Origin: Actinomadura meyerae
GTDB lineage: Bacteria; Actinomycetota; Actinomycetes; Streptosporangiales; Streptosporangiaceae
Reading direction: 5' to 3'
DNA: 64,000 bases
Assembly (NCBI RefSeq): GCF_900188445.1
Contig: NZ_FZOR01000004.1
Span: 227,983 to 291,982, forward strand
In this document: positions 25,452-33,443 of the stretch, in pieces
How the letters are laid out: each line of letters starts with the position of its first letter
Numbering within the stretch: position 1 is the first letter of the stretch
Notes under the pieces: generated by a model
Database searches by the model: none
What the model saw: only the letters and a program-made list of their open reading frames with translations
Told to the model about the DNA's origin: nothing
Position numbers and translations under genes: made by a program

Positions 25452-26894
25452 ATGCTCCCCCGCACATCCATCCCCGCCGGACGCCTGATCCAGGGCGGCG
25501 TGGCGGTCGCGGCGTCCGTGGCGCTGCTGGCCGGCAGCGCCTGGGCGTGCCCGCCCGAACCGGAGAACCAGACGAAACAGGCCGCGGACCAGGCCGCCGG
25601 GACCGAGGGCACCGGCGGGCACGCCGGGCACGCCCACCGGGCGGACGCCGCGGCGACCGCGAAGTCCGAGGCGGTCAAGGGCGTGCGGCGCGTCGGCGGC
25701 GTGACCGACGCCAAGGGCGCCATCTCCCTGATGTTCCTGGACTACGGCCACGGCCGGCACAAGCGCACGATCATGTACGTGACCGGCGACTTCGGGCTGA
25801 AGGCCTACGACATCACCGCCGACCCCAAGGTCCCCAGACTGGTCGGGCAGCTGAACATGCCCGGCATGTGGGAGACCGAGGACACCGACGTCGACCCCAA
25901 GCGCAAGATCATCTACCTGTCCCGGGACCCGCGCGCCTTCGGCGGCAGCACCGCGACGGGCGAGTCGGGCATCTACGTCGTGGACGCGTCCAAGCCGGAG
26001 AGCCTGCGCCAGATCACCTACGTGAAGGTCCCGGCCGGACACACCACGACCTGCGTGAACGACTGCAAGTACCTGTGGACGGGCGGACCCGCCAAGGCCG
26101 ACTGGATGCCCGCCGACTGGGGCGGCCGGCCGGTCTGGGTGACCGACGTCCGGAACCCGGCCAAGCCGAAGGTCCACAGGGACCCGATCGACACCGGCCG
26201 CAACGACGGCAAGACCGACTACACCCACGACATCCAGGTCGACTCCGACGGGGTCGCGTGGGCGTCCGGGCGCGGCGGCGTGCGCGGCTACTACACGACC
26301 GGCCGCCACTACGACCCGGTCGCGAAGAAGTGGCGGAAGGCCACCGCCGTCGACCCCGTCCCGTACGCGGGCGGCGGCCTCGACGAGGCGACGACCAACT
26401 CCACCTTCATGCACAACAGCTACCGGGCGGTCGGCGGGACGCGGAACCAGGCCGCGGACCCGCGCAGGTGGGGCGACGGCAAGCTGCTGTACGTCACCGA
26501 GGAGACGTTCAACGACGGCTGCGCCAACGACGGCCTGCTCGTCATCGCGTCGCTGGAGGGCTCCTACGGCGGTGAGGGCTGGCGGTCCACGCCGGAGAAC
26601 AAGTTCCGCCTGCACACGGTCGGGACGTGGGGCGTCGCCGGCAAGGAGGGCAGCGACCCGAACAGCACCGACTGCTCCGCGCACTACTTCGACGTCCGCG
26701 ACGGCGTGATCGTCCAGTCGTTCTACTCGCAGGGCACGCGGTTCCTGGACGTCCGCGACCCGACGAACCCGCGGCAGCTCGCCTACTACCGGCCGGCGGA
26801 CGCCGCGTCTTGGCAGCCCTACTGGCACGGCAAGTACGTCTACGTCGCCGACAACACGCGCGGCGTCGACGTCCTGGAGCCGACCTTCCGCTGA
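25452..26894 (+). CDS. secreted LVIVD-repeat beta-propeller protein
   Basis: 480 residues. Sec-type signal peptide about 1-33 (RLIQGGVAVAASVALLAGSAWA), then a His/Ala-rich spacer (GTGGHAGHAHRADA). Repeated blade-like segments read TIMYVTGDFGLKAYDITADPKVPRLVGQLNMPG, SGIYVVDASKPESLRQI, PVWVTDVRNPAKPKV, GTRFLDVRDPTNPRQLAYYRP and YVYVADNTRGVDVLEP. These match the LVIVD repeat pattern (surface propellers of unknown function). Several cysteines could form disulfides. Start chosen at the ATG preceded by GGAGG; a longer in-frame start would interrupt the signal peptide. A very strong terminator follows. Confidence 0.82.
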   Translation: MLPRTSIPAGRLIQGGVAVAASVALLAGSAWACPPEPENQTKQAADQAAGTEGTGGHAGHAHRADAAATAKSEAVKGVRRVGGVTDAKGAISLMFLDYGHGRHKRTIMYVTGDFGLKAYDITADPKVPRLVGQLNMPGMWETEDTDVDPKRKIIYLSRDPRAFGGSTATGESGIYVVDASKPESLRQITYVKVPAGHTTTCVNDCKYLWTGGPAKADWMPADWGGRPVWVTDVRNPAKPKVHRDPIDTGRNDGKTDYTHDIQVDSDGVAWASGRGGVRGYYTTGRHYDPVAKKWRKATAVDPVPYAGGGLDEATTNSTFMHNSYRAVGGTRNQAADPRRWGDGKLLYVTEETFNDGCANDGLLVIASLEGSYGGEGWRSTPENKFRLHTVGTWGVAGKEGSDPNSTDCSAHYFDVRDGVIVQSFYSQGTRFLDVRDPTNPRQLAYYRPADAASWQPYWHGKYVYVADNTRGVDVLEPTFR

Positions 26895-26907
26895 CACCGG
26901 CGGCACA

Positions 26908-26941
26908 GAGAGGCCCGCCCCGTCCGAGGGGCGGGCCTCTC
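26908..26941 (+). terminator. strong intrinsic terminator
   Basis: Perfect 14-bp stem GAGAGGCCCGCCCC / GGGGCGGGCCTCTC with a 6-base loop, followed by CGTTT, 13 bases after the LVIVD gene stop. It probably also stops the convergent FUSC transcript. Confidence 0.85.
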
Positions 26942-26994
26942 CGTTTCAGCGCGGCCGTTTCAGCGCGGCCGTTTCAGCGCGGCCGTTTCAGCGC
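26941..26994. repeat. 14-bp tandem repeat spanning the FUSC gene stop codon
   Basis: Three exact copies of CCGTTTCAGCGCGG (26941-26982) plus a partial fourth (26983-26994). The partial copy contains the stop codon of the FUSC gene on the minus strand, so the repeats look like serial duplications of the gene's last bases. Confidence 0.9.
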
Positions 26995-28385
26995 CGGTCA
27001 CCGTTCGAGCGACGGTCGTCCGGACGGTGGTCGTCGGAGCGCCGGTCGCCGTTCGAGCGCCGGTCGCCGGGGTGGCGGGCGGTGCGCTCGGCGGCCTGGA
27101 CGGCCGACCCGGCGGCCCGGCGCAGCTGGTGCCCGGCCTGCTGGACGACCTGGACCGGGCGCTCCGGCAGGTGCCGGGCCGCGCCGCGGTGCCGCCGCCA
27201 GTGCTCGCGGGCGCGGGCCCGGTGCTCGACCCGCAGGTTCTCGATGAGCCGGTCGACGTCCATGGACACCTCCCCGTACAGCGGCCACAGGTCCCCGGCC
27301 GCGGCCCGGCCGTGCAGCTCCCGGCGGAGCCGGGCGCGGCGCTCGCGGGCCACGTCCACCCGCACCTCCAGATCCTGCTCGGCGTGGAACGGGCGGGCGT
27401 CCCGGGCGAGGTCGGAGCGGGCGAGGCGGCCGTAGGCGGCGATGCTCGCGGCGATCCCGGCGAGGGCGTCACCGAGCTCGCGGCGCAGCTTCGGGTCGGT
27501 CATCAGCCGGCCGCGCTCGCCGAACCGCTCGTCGTCGGCGAGCGACCGGGTCAGGCCGCGCAGCGAGAGCATGCAGTGCTCCATGGTCTCCATCGCGTTG
27601 CGCAGCGCGACGCCGGCGTCCACGATCCGGCGCGCGCGGGGGTTGAGCCGGACGCTCTCCTCGGCGGCGACGAGGTCCCGGTCGGTCTGGCCGATCTCGC
27701 GGGCGAGCCGCTCGGCTTCCTCCTGCCAGCGCGCGGCCTCGCCCGGGGTGCGCTCGCCGCGCAGCCCTTCGGCGATCTCCTCGATGAGCGTCCGCAGCTT
27801 CTCGGCGATGTCCTGGACGGCCTCCTCCGCGGGCCGGACCCGCACCGAGGGGAACAGCAGCGTCGCGGCCAGGCCGGTGGCGGCGCCGATCAGCGTCTCC
27901 AGTACCCGCTCGGCCGCGCCGGCCTCGCTGGCCGCCCCCAGCGCGAAGATCAGCATCGCGGAGATCGGCACCTCCAGGACGTGCTCGCCCAGCCGCAGGA
28001 CGTGCCCGATGACCAGCGCGGCGAGGATGGTGAGGCCGAGCGTCCACCAGGAGAACCCGACGGTGACCGAGGCCATCACCGCGACGAGCACCCCGGAGGT
28101 GACCGCGGCGACCCGCAGGATGCTCGCCCTGATCGTCCCGACGACGGAGAACTGCACGACGAGCAGCGCGGTCAGCGGGGACAGCAGCGGCTGCGGCCCG
28201 CCTCGCGGCAGCAGGGCCGTCGCCAGCACGAACGCCAGCACGGCCGTGAGCGTCAGCCGGGCGATCTTGTAGACGGTGGACTGCACCTCCGTGGTCACGC
28301 GGAGCGGCGGGCGGCGGCCGCGGCGGCCGCCGCCGGACGCGCGGCCGCCCGCGCGGGAGCGGCGGCGCAGGAACGGAAGCGACAT
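26988..28385 (-). CDS. FUSC-family membrane protein (aromatic acid exporter-like)
   Basis: 465 residues. Five to six membrane helices in the N-terminal 180 residues (LTLTAVLAFVLATALL, LTALLVVQFSVVGTI, VLVAVMASVTVGFSWWTLGLTILAALVIGHVL, VPISAMLIFALGAAS, LETLIGAATGLAATLLFPSV). A long helical cytoplasmic domain rich in Arg and Glu follows, as in FUSC/ArAE half-size proteins. The C-terminus has low-complexity DRRSNGDRR repeats mirrored by DNA repeats. Related proteins export fusaric or p-hydroxybenzoic acid; substrate here is unknown. Start taken at ATG giving MSLPFLRRRSR, with AAGGA upstream. Lies 60 bases downstream of the CGNR regulator gene in the same direction. Confidence 0.8.
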   Translation of the reverse strand: MSLPFLRRRSRAGGRASGGGRRGRRPPLRVTTEVQSTVYKIARLTLTAVLAFVLATALLPRGGPQPLLSPLTALLVVQFSVVGTIRASILRVAAVTSGVLVAVMASVTVGFSWWTLGLTILAALVIGHVLRLGEHVLEVPISAMLIFALGAASEAGAAERVLETLIGAATGLAATLLFPSVRVRPAEEAVQDIAEKLRTLIEEIAEGLRGERTPGEAARWQEEAERLAREIGQTDRDLVAAEESVRLNPRARRIVDAGVALRNAMETMEHCMLSLRGLTRSLADDERFGERGRLMTDPKLRRELGDALAGIAASIAAYGRLARSDLARDARPFHAEQDLEVRVDVARERRARLRRELHGRAAAGDLWPLYGEVSMDVDRLIENLRVEHRARAREHWRRHRGAARHLPERPVQVVQQAGHQLRRAAGSAVQAAERTARHPGDRRSNGDRRSDDHRPDDRRSNGDRR

Positions 28386-28409
28386 GCGTGGAGTCCTTCC
28401 CGCGCCCCG

Positions 28410-28419
28410 GCAATATTGC
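28410..28419. repeat. palindrome GCAATATTGC upstream of FUSC gene
   Basis: A perfect 10-base AT-centred palindrome 25-34 bases before the FUSC start codon. On the minus strand it is directly preceded by GCGGC-TTT-GCCGC, which could be a hairpin. Operator or weak terminator/-10 region of FUSC. Confidence 0.35.
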
Positions 28420-28445
28420 GGCAAAGCCGCGGAATGCGGGTCAGA

Positions 28446-28979
28446 TCACGTCCGCCGGCGGGCGCGGAACGCGGCGACGTTCGTCCGGTTCGCGCACGCC
28501 TCCGAGCAGAACCGGCGCCGCCCGGCCCGGGAGGTGTCGGCGTACACCCGGTCGCAGCCCCCGGCGGCGCAGACCCCGGTGCGGCCGAGCCCGTGCTCGA
28601 CGATCAGCTCGGCGAGGTTCATCAGCGTGGTCGCCCGGAACCGGTGGGGGAGCCGGGACGAGGGCGGCGCGTAGTGCATGTGCAGGCCGTGCGGCTCGTG
28701 GTCGGACAGGTGCGGATGCATCGGGACCTCCAGCATCAGCCGGTTGAGCAGCGCCATCGCGTCCTCCAGCCGCTCGGCCTCGAAGAACGGCCGCAGGATG
28801 CGGCCCCAGGCGCGGAAGTCCTCGGCGTCGGCGTCCTCGAACTCCTGCCAGAAGAACTCGTTCTCGCGCAGGATGCGGCGCAGCGCGTCCGCCGAGGCGT
28901 CCCCGCCGGCACTGGTCACGGCGTTGACCAGCGCGGCGGCCGCCGATACCCCGTGGCTCTTGTAGCCCGTGATGCGCAT
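28446..28979 (-). CDS. CGNR zinc-finger domain protein (ABATE family), probable regulator
   Basis: 177 residues. The N-terminal helical part (about 1-125) is stress-sensor-like (ABATE). The C-terminal zinc finger reads GVCAAGGCDRVYADTSRAGRRRFCSEACANRTNVAAFRAR, with four cysteines spaced as in PF11706 and the DNA-facing tail. The signature CGNR is CANR here. The family is typical of actinomycetes and thought to act as transcription factors. Start at ATG giving MRITGYKSH; the frame continues further upstream but would overlap the divergent gene. Probably autoregulated through the 80-base divergent intergenic region. Confidence 0.85.
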   Translation of the reverse strand: MRITGYKSHGVSAAAALVNAVTSAGGDASADALRRILRENEFFWQEFEDADAEDFRAWGRILRPFFEAERLEDAMALLNRLMLEVPMHPHLSDHEPHGLHMHYAPPSSRLPHRFRATTLMNLAELIVEHGLGRTGVCAAGGCDRVYADTSRAGRRRFCSEACANRTNVAAFRARRRT

Positions 28980-29007
28980 TACCCCTGCCTCCGGTCCACC
29001 CCGACAC

Positions 29008-29040
29008 CTGTAAATGATATCTTGAATACAACCCTTACAG
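29008..29040. promoter_or_regulatory. AT-rich divergent promoter region with CTGTAA/TTACAG inverted repeat
   Basis: CTGTAA (29008-29013) and TTACAG (29035-29040) are inverted repeats separated by 21 bases of unusually AT-rich DNA (TGATATCTTGAATACAA), between the CGNR gene and the zinc-ribbon gene. It probably holds both promoters and a regulator site. Confidence 0.5.
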
Positions 29041-29059
29041 ACGTCCCTGGGGATGCGCC

Positions 29060-29251
29060 GTGGAATGCCCGCGCTGTGGCTGGCCCGAGTCCGATGTGTA
29101 CGAGGTGCTGTCGCGGCACCTGACCTCCGAGGGCGTGGTGACCTACACCCGCTGCGCGTGCGGCAGGCTCCAGATGCGCGTGCAGCGCTTCGAGGCGGGC
29201 GCCGTCGTGGCCGCCGGGCGGCGCGACGCCGCCGCACCCGACCGCCCCTGA
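29060..29251 (+). CDS. small zinc-ribbon-like protein, 63 aa
   Basis: 63 residues. MECPRCGWPESD (CxxC) and YTRCACGRLQMR (CxC) form a probable zinc-ribbon, followed by an Ala/Arg-rich tail. No established function. The gene is divergent from the CGNR zinc-finger gene, sharing a compact AT-rich promoter region; its GTG start gives the cysteine pair at the N-terminus. Convergent with the glutamine-synthetase-like gene, 49 bases from its stop. Confidence 0.7.
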   Translation: MECPRCGWPESDVYEVLSRHLTSEGVVTYTRCACGRLQMRVQRFEAGAVVAAGRRDAAAPDRP

Positions 29252-29300
29252 CCCGACCGCCGCCGACCCGACCCGACGCGCCGATCGCACCGCGGCCCCC

Positions 29301-30746
29301 TCAGTGGCGCCAGCGGGTGGCGGCCGCGATCTCCTCCGGGGTCGCGCCGTCCAGCAGCTCGATCTCCCCGCGCCGCACGGTCGCGACCGTGTCGACGACC
29401 GCCTCGCCGAGCGCGTCCCGCAGCGCGGCGTCCGCCTCGAACGCGGCGACCGCCGCGGCGAGCGAGGCCGGCAGCGGCACGATGCCCCGGGCCGCGCGCT
29501 CGCTCTCCGGCAGGCCCGCCGGGTCGGTCCCGACCGGTTCCGGCAGCCGCCGGTCGGCGCCGAGGCCGTCCCGGCCCGCCGCGAGCAGCGCCGCCATCAG
29601 CAGGTACGGGTTCGCGGCGGCGTCCACGCACTTGACCTCCAGGTTCGCCGCGGCCGCCCGCTCGCCGTCGGCGCCGGTGACGAACCGCAGCGCCGCCTCC
29701 CGGTTCTCCAGCCCCCAGCACGCGAACGCGCCCGCCCAGTGCGACGGGATCAGCCGCAGGTAGCTCGCCACCGTCGGCGCGCCGATCGCGAGCAGCGCCG
29801 GGAGCCGGTGCAGGATCCCCGCCGCGAACGACTCCCCGGCGCCCGTCATCCCGTACGGGCCGGAGCCGCCCGCCATCGCGTTCGCGGGCTCGCCGGCCCC
29901 GTCCCGCCGCCACAGGCTGAGGTGGACGTGGCAGCCGCTGCCGACCGAGTCGGCGTCGACCTTCGGGGAGAACGACGCGGCCAGGCCGTGCTCCACCGTG
30001 ACGGCCCGGATCGTCTCCCGGACGAGCACGGCGGTGTCGGCCGCGCCGAGCGGGTCCTCCGGCATCACCGACACCTCGTACTGCCCGCCCGCGTACTCGG
30101 GGTGGAGCTGCACGACGGAGACGCCGGTCTCCTTCAGCGCGTGCAGGACGTCCCGCAGGTACCCGGCCAGCTCGGTGACCCGCGCCATGCCGTAGGCGGG
30201 GCCCGCCGAGGCGGGGACGAAGGCGTGCCCCCCGCCCTTCGACACGGCCCATTCGATCTCGAACGCCGCCCTGACCGACCAGCCCCGCGCGGCGAGCCGG
30301 TCGGTCTCGCGGCGCAGCAGGGCCCGCGCGTCCAGCGGGTGCGGGGTGCCGTCCTGGGCGTACCGGAGCGCGGGGGCGTGCGCCCAGCCGGGCAGCGCCG
30401 CCATCGGCACGAGCCGCTCCAGGACGGGGTGCAGCCGCAGGTCGCCGGCGGGCCCGCCGATGTACCGGCCGGAGACGATCGAGTCGTCCAGCAGGAACAC
30501 GTCGAAGACCGGCGACATCCCGACGCCCCACGCGGCGGCCTGCTCCAGCCGGTCCACCGGGACGGTCTTGGCGCGGGTGATGCCGGCGACGTCCACCCAG
30601 GTCAGCGCGACCGCCGCGATGCCCTGCCCGGACAGGCGGCGGGCGGCCTCGGCGGCCCGCCCGCCGAGCCGCGCCCGTTCCCGCCCGTCGAGCGCGTAGG
30701 CGCCTGGGCGCGGTTCGCCGGACGCGGTCTCGGAGGTCTGTTCCAC
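29301..30746 (-). CDS. glutamine synthetase-family gamma-glutamyl ligase
   Basis: 481 residues with a GS beta-grasp N-terminus (AAVALTWVDVAGITRAKTVPVD) and catalytic domain: AAFEIEW (metal Glu), LHPEYAGGQYEVSVMP, DSVGSGCHVHLSLWRRDG (His) and ENREAALRFVTG (Arg). It lacks the adenylylation-loop region of true GlnA and is closer to GlnA-like enzymes that join glutamate to amines (polyamines, ethanolamine) or to fungal FluG C-termini. A FluG-type amidohydrolase gene is divergent 107 bases away, suggesting a functional pair. Substrate is inferred only. Confidence 0.85.
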   Translation of the reverse strand: MEQTSETASGEPRPGAYALDGRERARLGGRAAEAARRLSGQGIAAVALTWVDVAGITRAKTVPVDRLEQAAAWGVGMSPVFDVFLLDDSIVSGRYIGGPAGDLRLHPVLERLVPMAALPGWAHAPALRYAQDGTPHPLDARALLRRETDRLAARGWSVRAAFEIEWAVSKGGGHAFVPASAGPAYGMARVTELAGYLRDVLHALKETGVSVVQLHPEYAGGQYEVSVMPEDPLGAADTAVLVRETIRAVTVEHGLAASFSPKVDADSVGSGCHVHLSLWRRDGAGEPANAMAGGSGPYGMTGAGESFAAGILHRLPALLAIGAPTVASYLRLIPSHWAGAFACWGLENREAALRFVTGADGERAAAANLEVKCVDAAANPYLLMAALLAAGRDGLGADRRLPEPVGTDPAGLPESERAARGIVPLPASLAAAVAAFEADAALRDALGEAVVDTVATVRRGEIELLDGATPEEIAAATRWRH

Positions 30747-30853
30747 GGTGCTGGCTCCCGGTCGGAGTGGCGGCGGAGGAGGCGGGCACGGCCAGTAACG
30801 GCCCGTAAGGGCATCGTAGGGAGAACGACGGCCTGTTTCAGGGAGGCGTGCGC

Positions 30854-31978
30854 GTGCTGGAGTACCTGGAGTCGCTGCCGCTGGTGGACCACCACTGCCA
30901 CGGCGTCCTCGGCCGCGACCTCGACCGGACGGAGTTCGAGGAGTCGCTCACCGAGGCGGAGACGTCCGGCCCGCCCGGCGTGAGCATGTTCGACACGCAG
31001 GTGGGGTTCGCGCTGCGGCGCTGGTGCCCGCCCGTCCTGGACCTGGACCCGCACGCCGAGCCGGGCGAGTACCTCGCCCGCCGGGCCGAGCTGGGCGCCG
31101 CCGAGGTCAACCGGCGGTTCCTCGCCGCGGCCGGCCTGGACGCGCTGTACGTCGACACCGGCTACAGCCCGGAGGCGATCCTCGACCCGCCGGAGCTCGG
31201 CCGGCTCGCCGGGGCGCCCGCGCACGAGATCGTCCGGCTGGAGGCCATCGCGGAGGGGGTCGCGGCGGACGGGGTGGAGGCCGCGCGCTTCGCCGACGAG
31301 GTGCGGGCCCGGCTCGACGACCGCATCGACGCCGGCGGCGCCGCCGGCGCGAAGTCGATCGCCGCCTACCGGGCCGGGCTGGAGCTGGCGGGGGAGCGGC
31401 CGCCGGACGCGGAGGCGGCGCGGGCGGCCGGGCGGCTGATGCGCGCGGCGGAGGAGTCCGGGACGGCGCCGCGCGTGTGCGACGAGGTCCTGCACCGGTT
31501 CCTCGTCTGGTGCGCGGTCGACGCCGGGCTGCCCGTCCAGTTCCATGTCGGGTACGGGGACGCGGACGCCGACCTGCGCCGCGGCGACCCGCTGCTGCTG
31601 ACCGGGCTGCTGCGCGCCATGGACCCCGTCCCCGCGATGCTGCTGCACAACTACCCGTTCCACCGGCACGCCGGGTACCTCGCCCAGGTGCTCCCGAACG
31701 TGTACGTCGACGCGGGGCTCGCGACCAACGGCCTCGGGCACCGCTCGCCGGCGCTGATCGCCGAGCTGCTGGAGCTGGCGCCGTTCGGGAAGGTGCTGTA
31801 CTCCTCGGACGCCTACGGGCTCGCCGAGCTGTACCACCTGGGCGCGCTGCTGTTCCGGCGCGGCCTCGCCGGGTTCCTCGCGGGCGGGGTGGAGGACGGC
31901 GCGTGGACGGCCGCGGACGCCGAGCGCGTCGCGGGGCTCGTCGCGTCGGGCAACGCCCGCCGCGTCTATGGTCGGTGA
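30854..31978 (+). CDS. FluG N-terminal-type amidohydrolase
   Basis: 374 residues from GTG 30854, chosen because AGGGAGG lies 7 bases upstream; a GTG two codons earlier is too close to that site. TIM-barrel metal hydrolase with VDHHCHGV near residue 12, AGLPVQFHVGYGDADADL, MLLHNYPFHRHAGYLAQVLPNVYVDAGLA, and LYSSDAYGLAELYHLGA, the pattern shared with the N-terminal half of fungal FluG. Probable role: hydrolysis of an amide such as a gamma-glutamyl product. Divergent from the glutamine-synthetase-like gene and followed after 28 bases by an FAD oxidoreductase gene. Confidence 0.83.
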   Translation: MLEYLESLPLVDHHCHGVLGRDLDRTEFEESLTEAETSGPPGVSMFDTQVGFALRRWCPPVLDLDPHAEPGEYLARRAELGAAEVNRRFLAAAGLDALYVDTGYSPEAILDPPELGRLAGAPAHEIVRLEAIAEGVAADGVEAARFADEVRARLDDRIDAGGAAGAKSIAAYRAGLELAGERPPDAEAARAAGRLMRAAEESGTAPRVCDEVLHRFLVWCAVDAGLPVQFHVGYGDADADLRRGDPLLLTGLLRAMDPVPAMLLHNYPFHRHAGYLAQVLPNVYVDAGLATNGLGHRSPALIAELLELAPFGKVLYSSDAYGLAELYHLGALLFRRGLAGFLAGGVEDGAWTAADAERVAGLVASGNARRVYGR

Positions 31979-32006
31979 GGAACGCGATCTTCTGGGAGGA
32001 ACCGGT

Positions 32007-33395
32007 ATGGCCGCACGTGACCGCCTGCTCGTGATCGGGGGCGACGCCGCCGGGATGAGCGCCGCGTCCCAGGCCCGCCGGCGGCGCGGCCCGGACGAGC
32101 TGGAGATCGTCGCCGTCGAGCGGGGGCACCACGCGTCCTACTCGGCGTGCGGGATCCCGTACTTCGTCGGCGGCGTGGTCGGCGACCTGGACGCGCTCAT
32201 CGCCCGCACCCCGGCGGAGTTCGCCGACCGCGGCATCGACCTGCGGATCCGCACCGAGGCGGTCGAGATCGACCTGGACGGCGGCCGGGTCAGGCTCCGC
32301 GAGGCCGACCGCGGCGGCGAGCGCTGGGAGCACTACGACGACCTGGTCATCGCCACGGGGGCCGCGCCCATCCGGCCGCCGCTGCCGGGCGTGGACGCGG
32401 AGGGCGTGCACGGCGTCCAGATCCTCGACGACGGGGTGGCGATCGTCCGCGCCCTCGAAGAGCGCGAGGCCCGCCGCGCCGTCGTGGTCGGCGGCGGCTA
32501 CGTCGGCCTGGAGATGGCCGAGGCGATGGTGATGCGCGGCCTGGAGGTGTCCCTGGTGGACGCCTCGGAGCAGCCGATGCGGACGCTCGACCCGGACATG
32601 GGGGCGACCGTCGCGGACGCGATGCGCGGCCTCGGCGTGCGGCTGTACCTGGGCGAGCCGGTCGAGGGCTTCGACACCGGCCCGGACGGGCACGTCACCG
32701 CCGTGCGGACCGGGAGCCGCACGCTCCCGGCGGACCTGGTCGTCCTCGGCCTCGGCGTGCGGCCGGAGACGCGGCTCGCGCGGGCGGCGGGGATCGAGAC
32801 CGGCCCGACCGGCGGCATCGTCACCGACCGGCGGATGCGGACCCGGACCGAGCGGGTGTGGGCGGCGGGCGACTGCGTCGAGAGCCGCCACCTGGTGTCC
32901 GGCGGCCCGGCCGCGATCCCGCTCGGCACGCACGCCAACAAGCAGGGGCGGGTGGCCGGCATCAACCTCGGCGGCGGCTACGCCACCTTCCCCGGGGTCC
33001 TCGGCACCGCCGTGTCCAAGATCTGCGACTGGGAGGTGGCGCGGACCGGGCTGAACGAGCGGGAGGCGGCCGCCGCCGGGTTCGCGGCGGTGACCGCGGC
33101 CGTCGACTCGACCACCCGCGCCGGCTACCACCCGGGCGCCACCGAGATGAAGACGAAGCTGATCGCCGAGCGCCGCTCCGGACGGCTGCTCGGCGCGCAG
33201 ATCGTCGGCCGGGAGAACGCCGCCAAGCGCATCGACGGCCTCGCCATCGCGCTGTGGAACCGGATGACGGTCGAGGAGATGACCGGGCTCGACCTCGGCT
33301 ACGCGCCGCCGTTCGCGCCCGTCTGGGACCCGGTGCTGGTCGCCGCCCGCAAGGCCGCCGAGGCCGTGGAGGCCGACATGCGCGCCGGTTCTTGA
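32007..33395 (+). CDS. FAD-dependent pyridine nucleotide-disulfide oxidoreductase (CoA-disulfide reductase/Nox-like)
   Basis: 462 residues. FAD-binding LLVIGGDAAGMSAASQARRRRG at the N-terminus. HHASYSACGIPYFVGG has the single redox-active cysteine (about residue 45) typical of CoA-disulfide reductases and NADH oxidases. NAD(P)-binding AVVVGGGYVGLEMAEAM near residue 155, second FAD motif VWAAGDCVES near residue 288, and a C-terminal dimerisation domain (KLIAERRSGRLLGAQIVG). May maintain low-molecular-weight thiols. Start fixed by GGGAGGAA 6-7 bases upstream. Likely cotranscribed with the amidohydrolase. Confidence 0.9.
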   Translation: MAARDRLLVIGGDAAGMSAASQARRRRGPDELEIVAVERGHHASYSACGIPYFVGGVVGDLDALIARTPAEFADRGIDLRIRTEAVEIDLDGGRVRLREADRGGERWEHYDDLVIATGAAPIRPPLPGVDAEGVHGVQILDDGVAIVRALEEREARRAVVVGGGYVGLEMAEAMVMRGLEVSLVDASEQPMRTLDPDMGATVADAMRGLGVRLYLGEPVEGFDTGPDGHVTAVRTGSRTLPADLVVLGLGVRPETRLARAAGIETGPTGGIVTDRRMRTRTERVWAAGDCVESRHLVSGGPAAIPLGTHANKQGRVAGINLGGGYATFPGVLGTAVSKICDWEVARTGLNEREAAAAGFAAVTAAVDSTTRAGYHPGATEMKTKLIAERRSGRLLGAQIVGRENAAKRIDGLAIALWNRMTVEEMTGLDLGYAPPFAPVWDPVLVAARKAAEAVEADMRAGS

Positions 33396-33413
33396 TCGAT
33401 TCACCGGCCCCTT

Positions 33414-33435
33414 TGTCGGTGATCTCCCTTACCGT
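33414..33435 (+). promoter_or_regulatory. conserved DUF4132-gene promoter element, copy 1
   Basis: TGTCGGT (33414-33420), 9 bases, TACCGT (33430-33435), 8 bases, ATG. The same two blocks with the same spacings precede the paralogous gene at 46023. TACCGT fits a leaderless -10 box; TGTCGGT falls inside the -10/-35 spacer and may bind an activator. Confidence 0.6.
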
Positions 33436-33443
33436 GTGGCGGC

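Noticed and set aside
26941..26994. CRISPR-like array
   Set aside because: The 14-bp units are directly adjacent with no spacers and no cas genes nearby; it is a plain tandem repeat.
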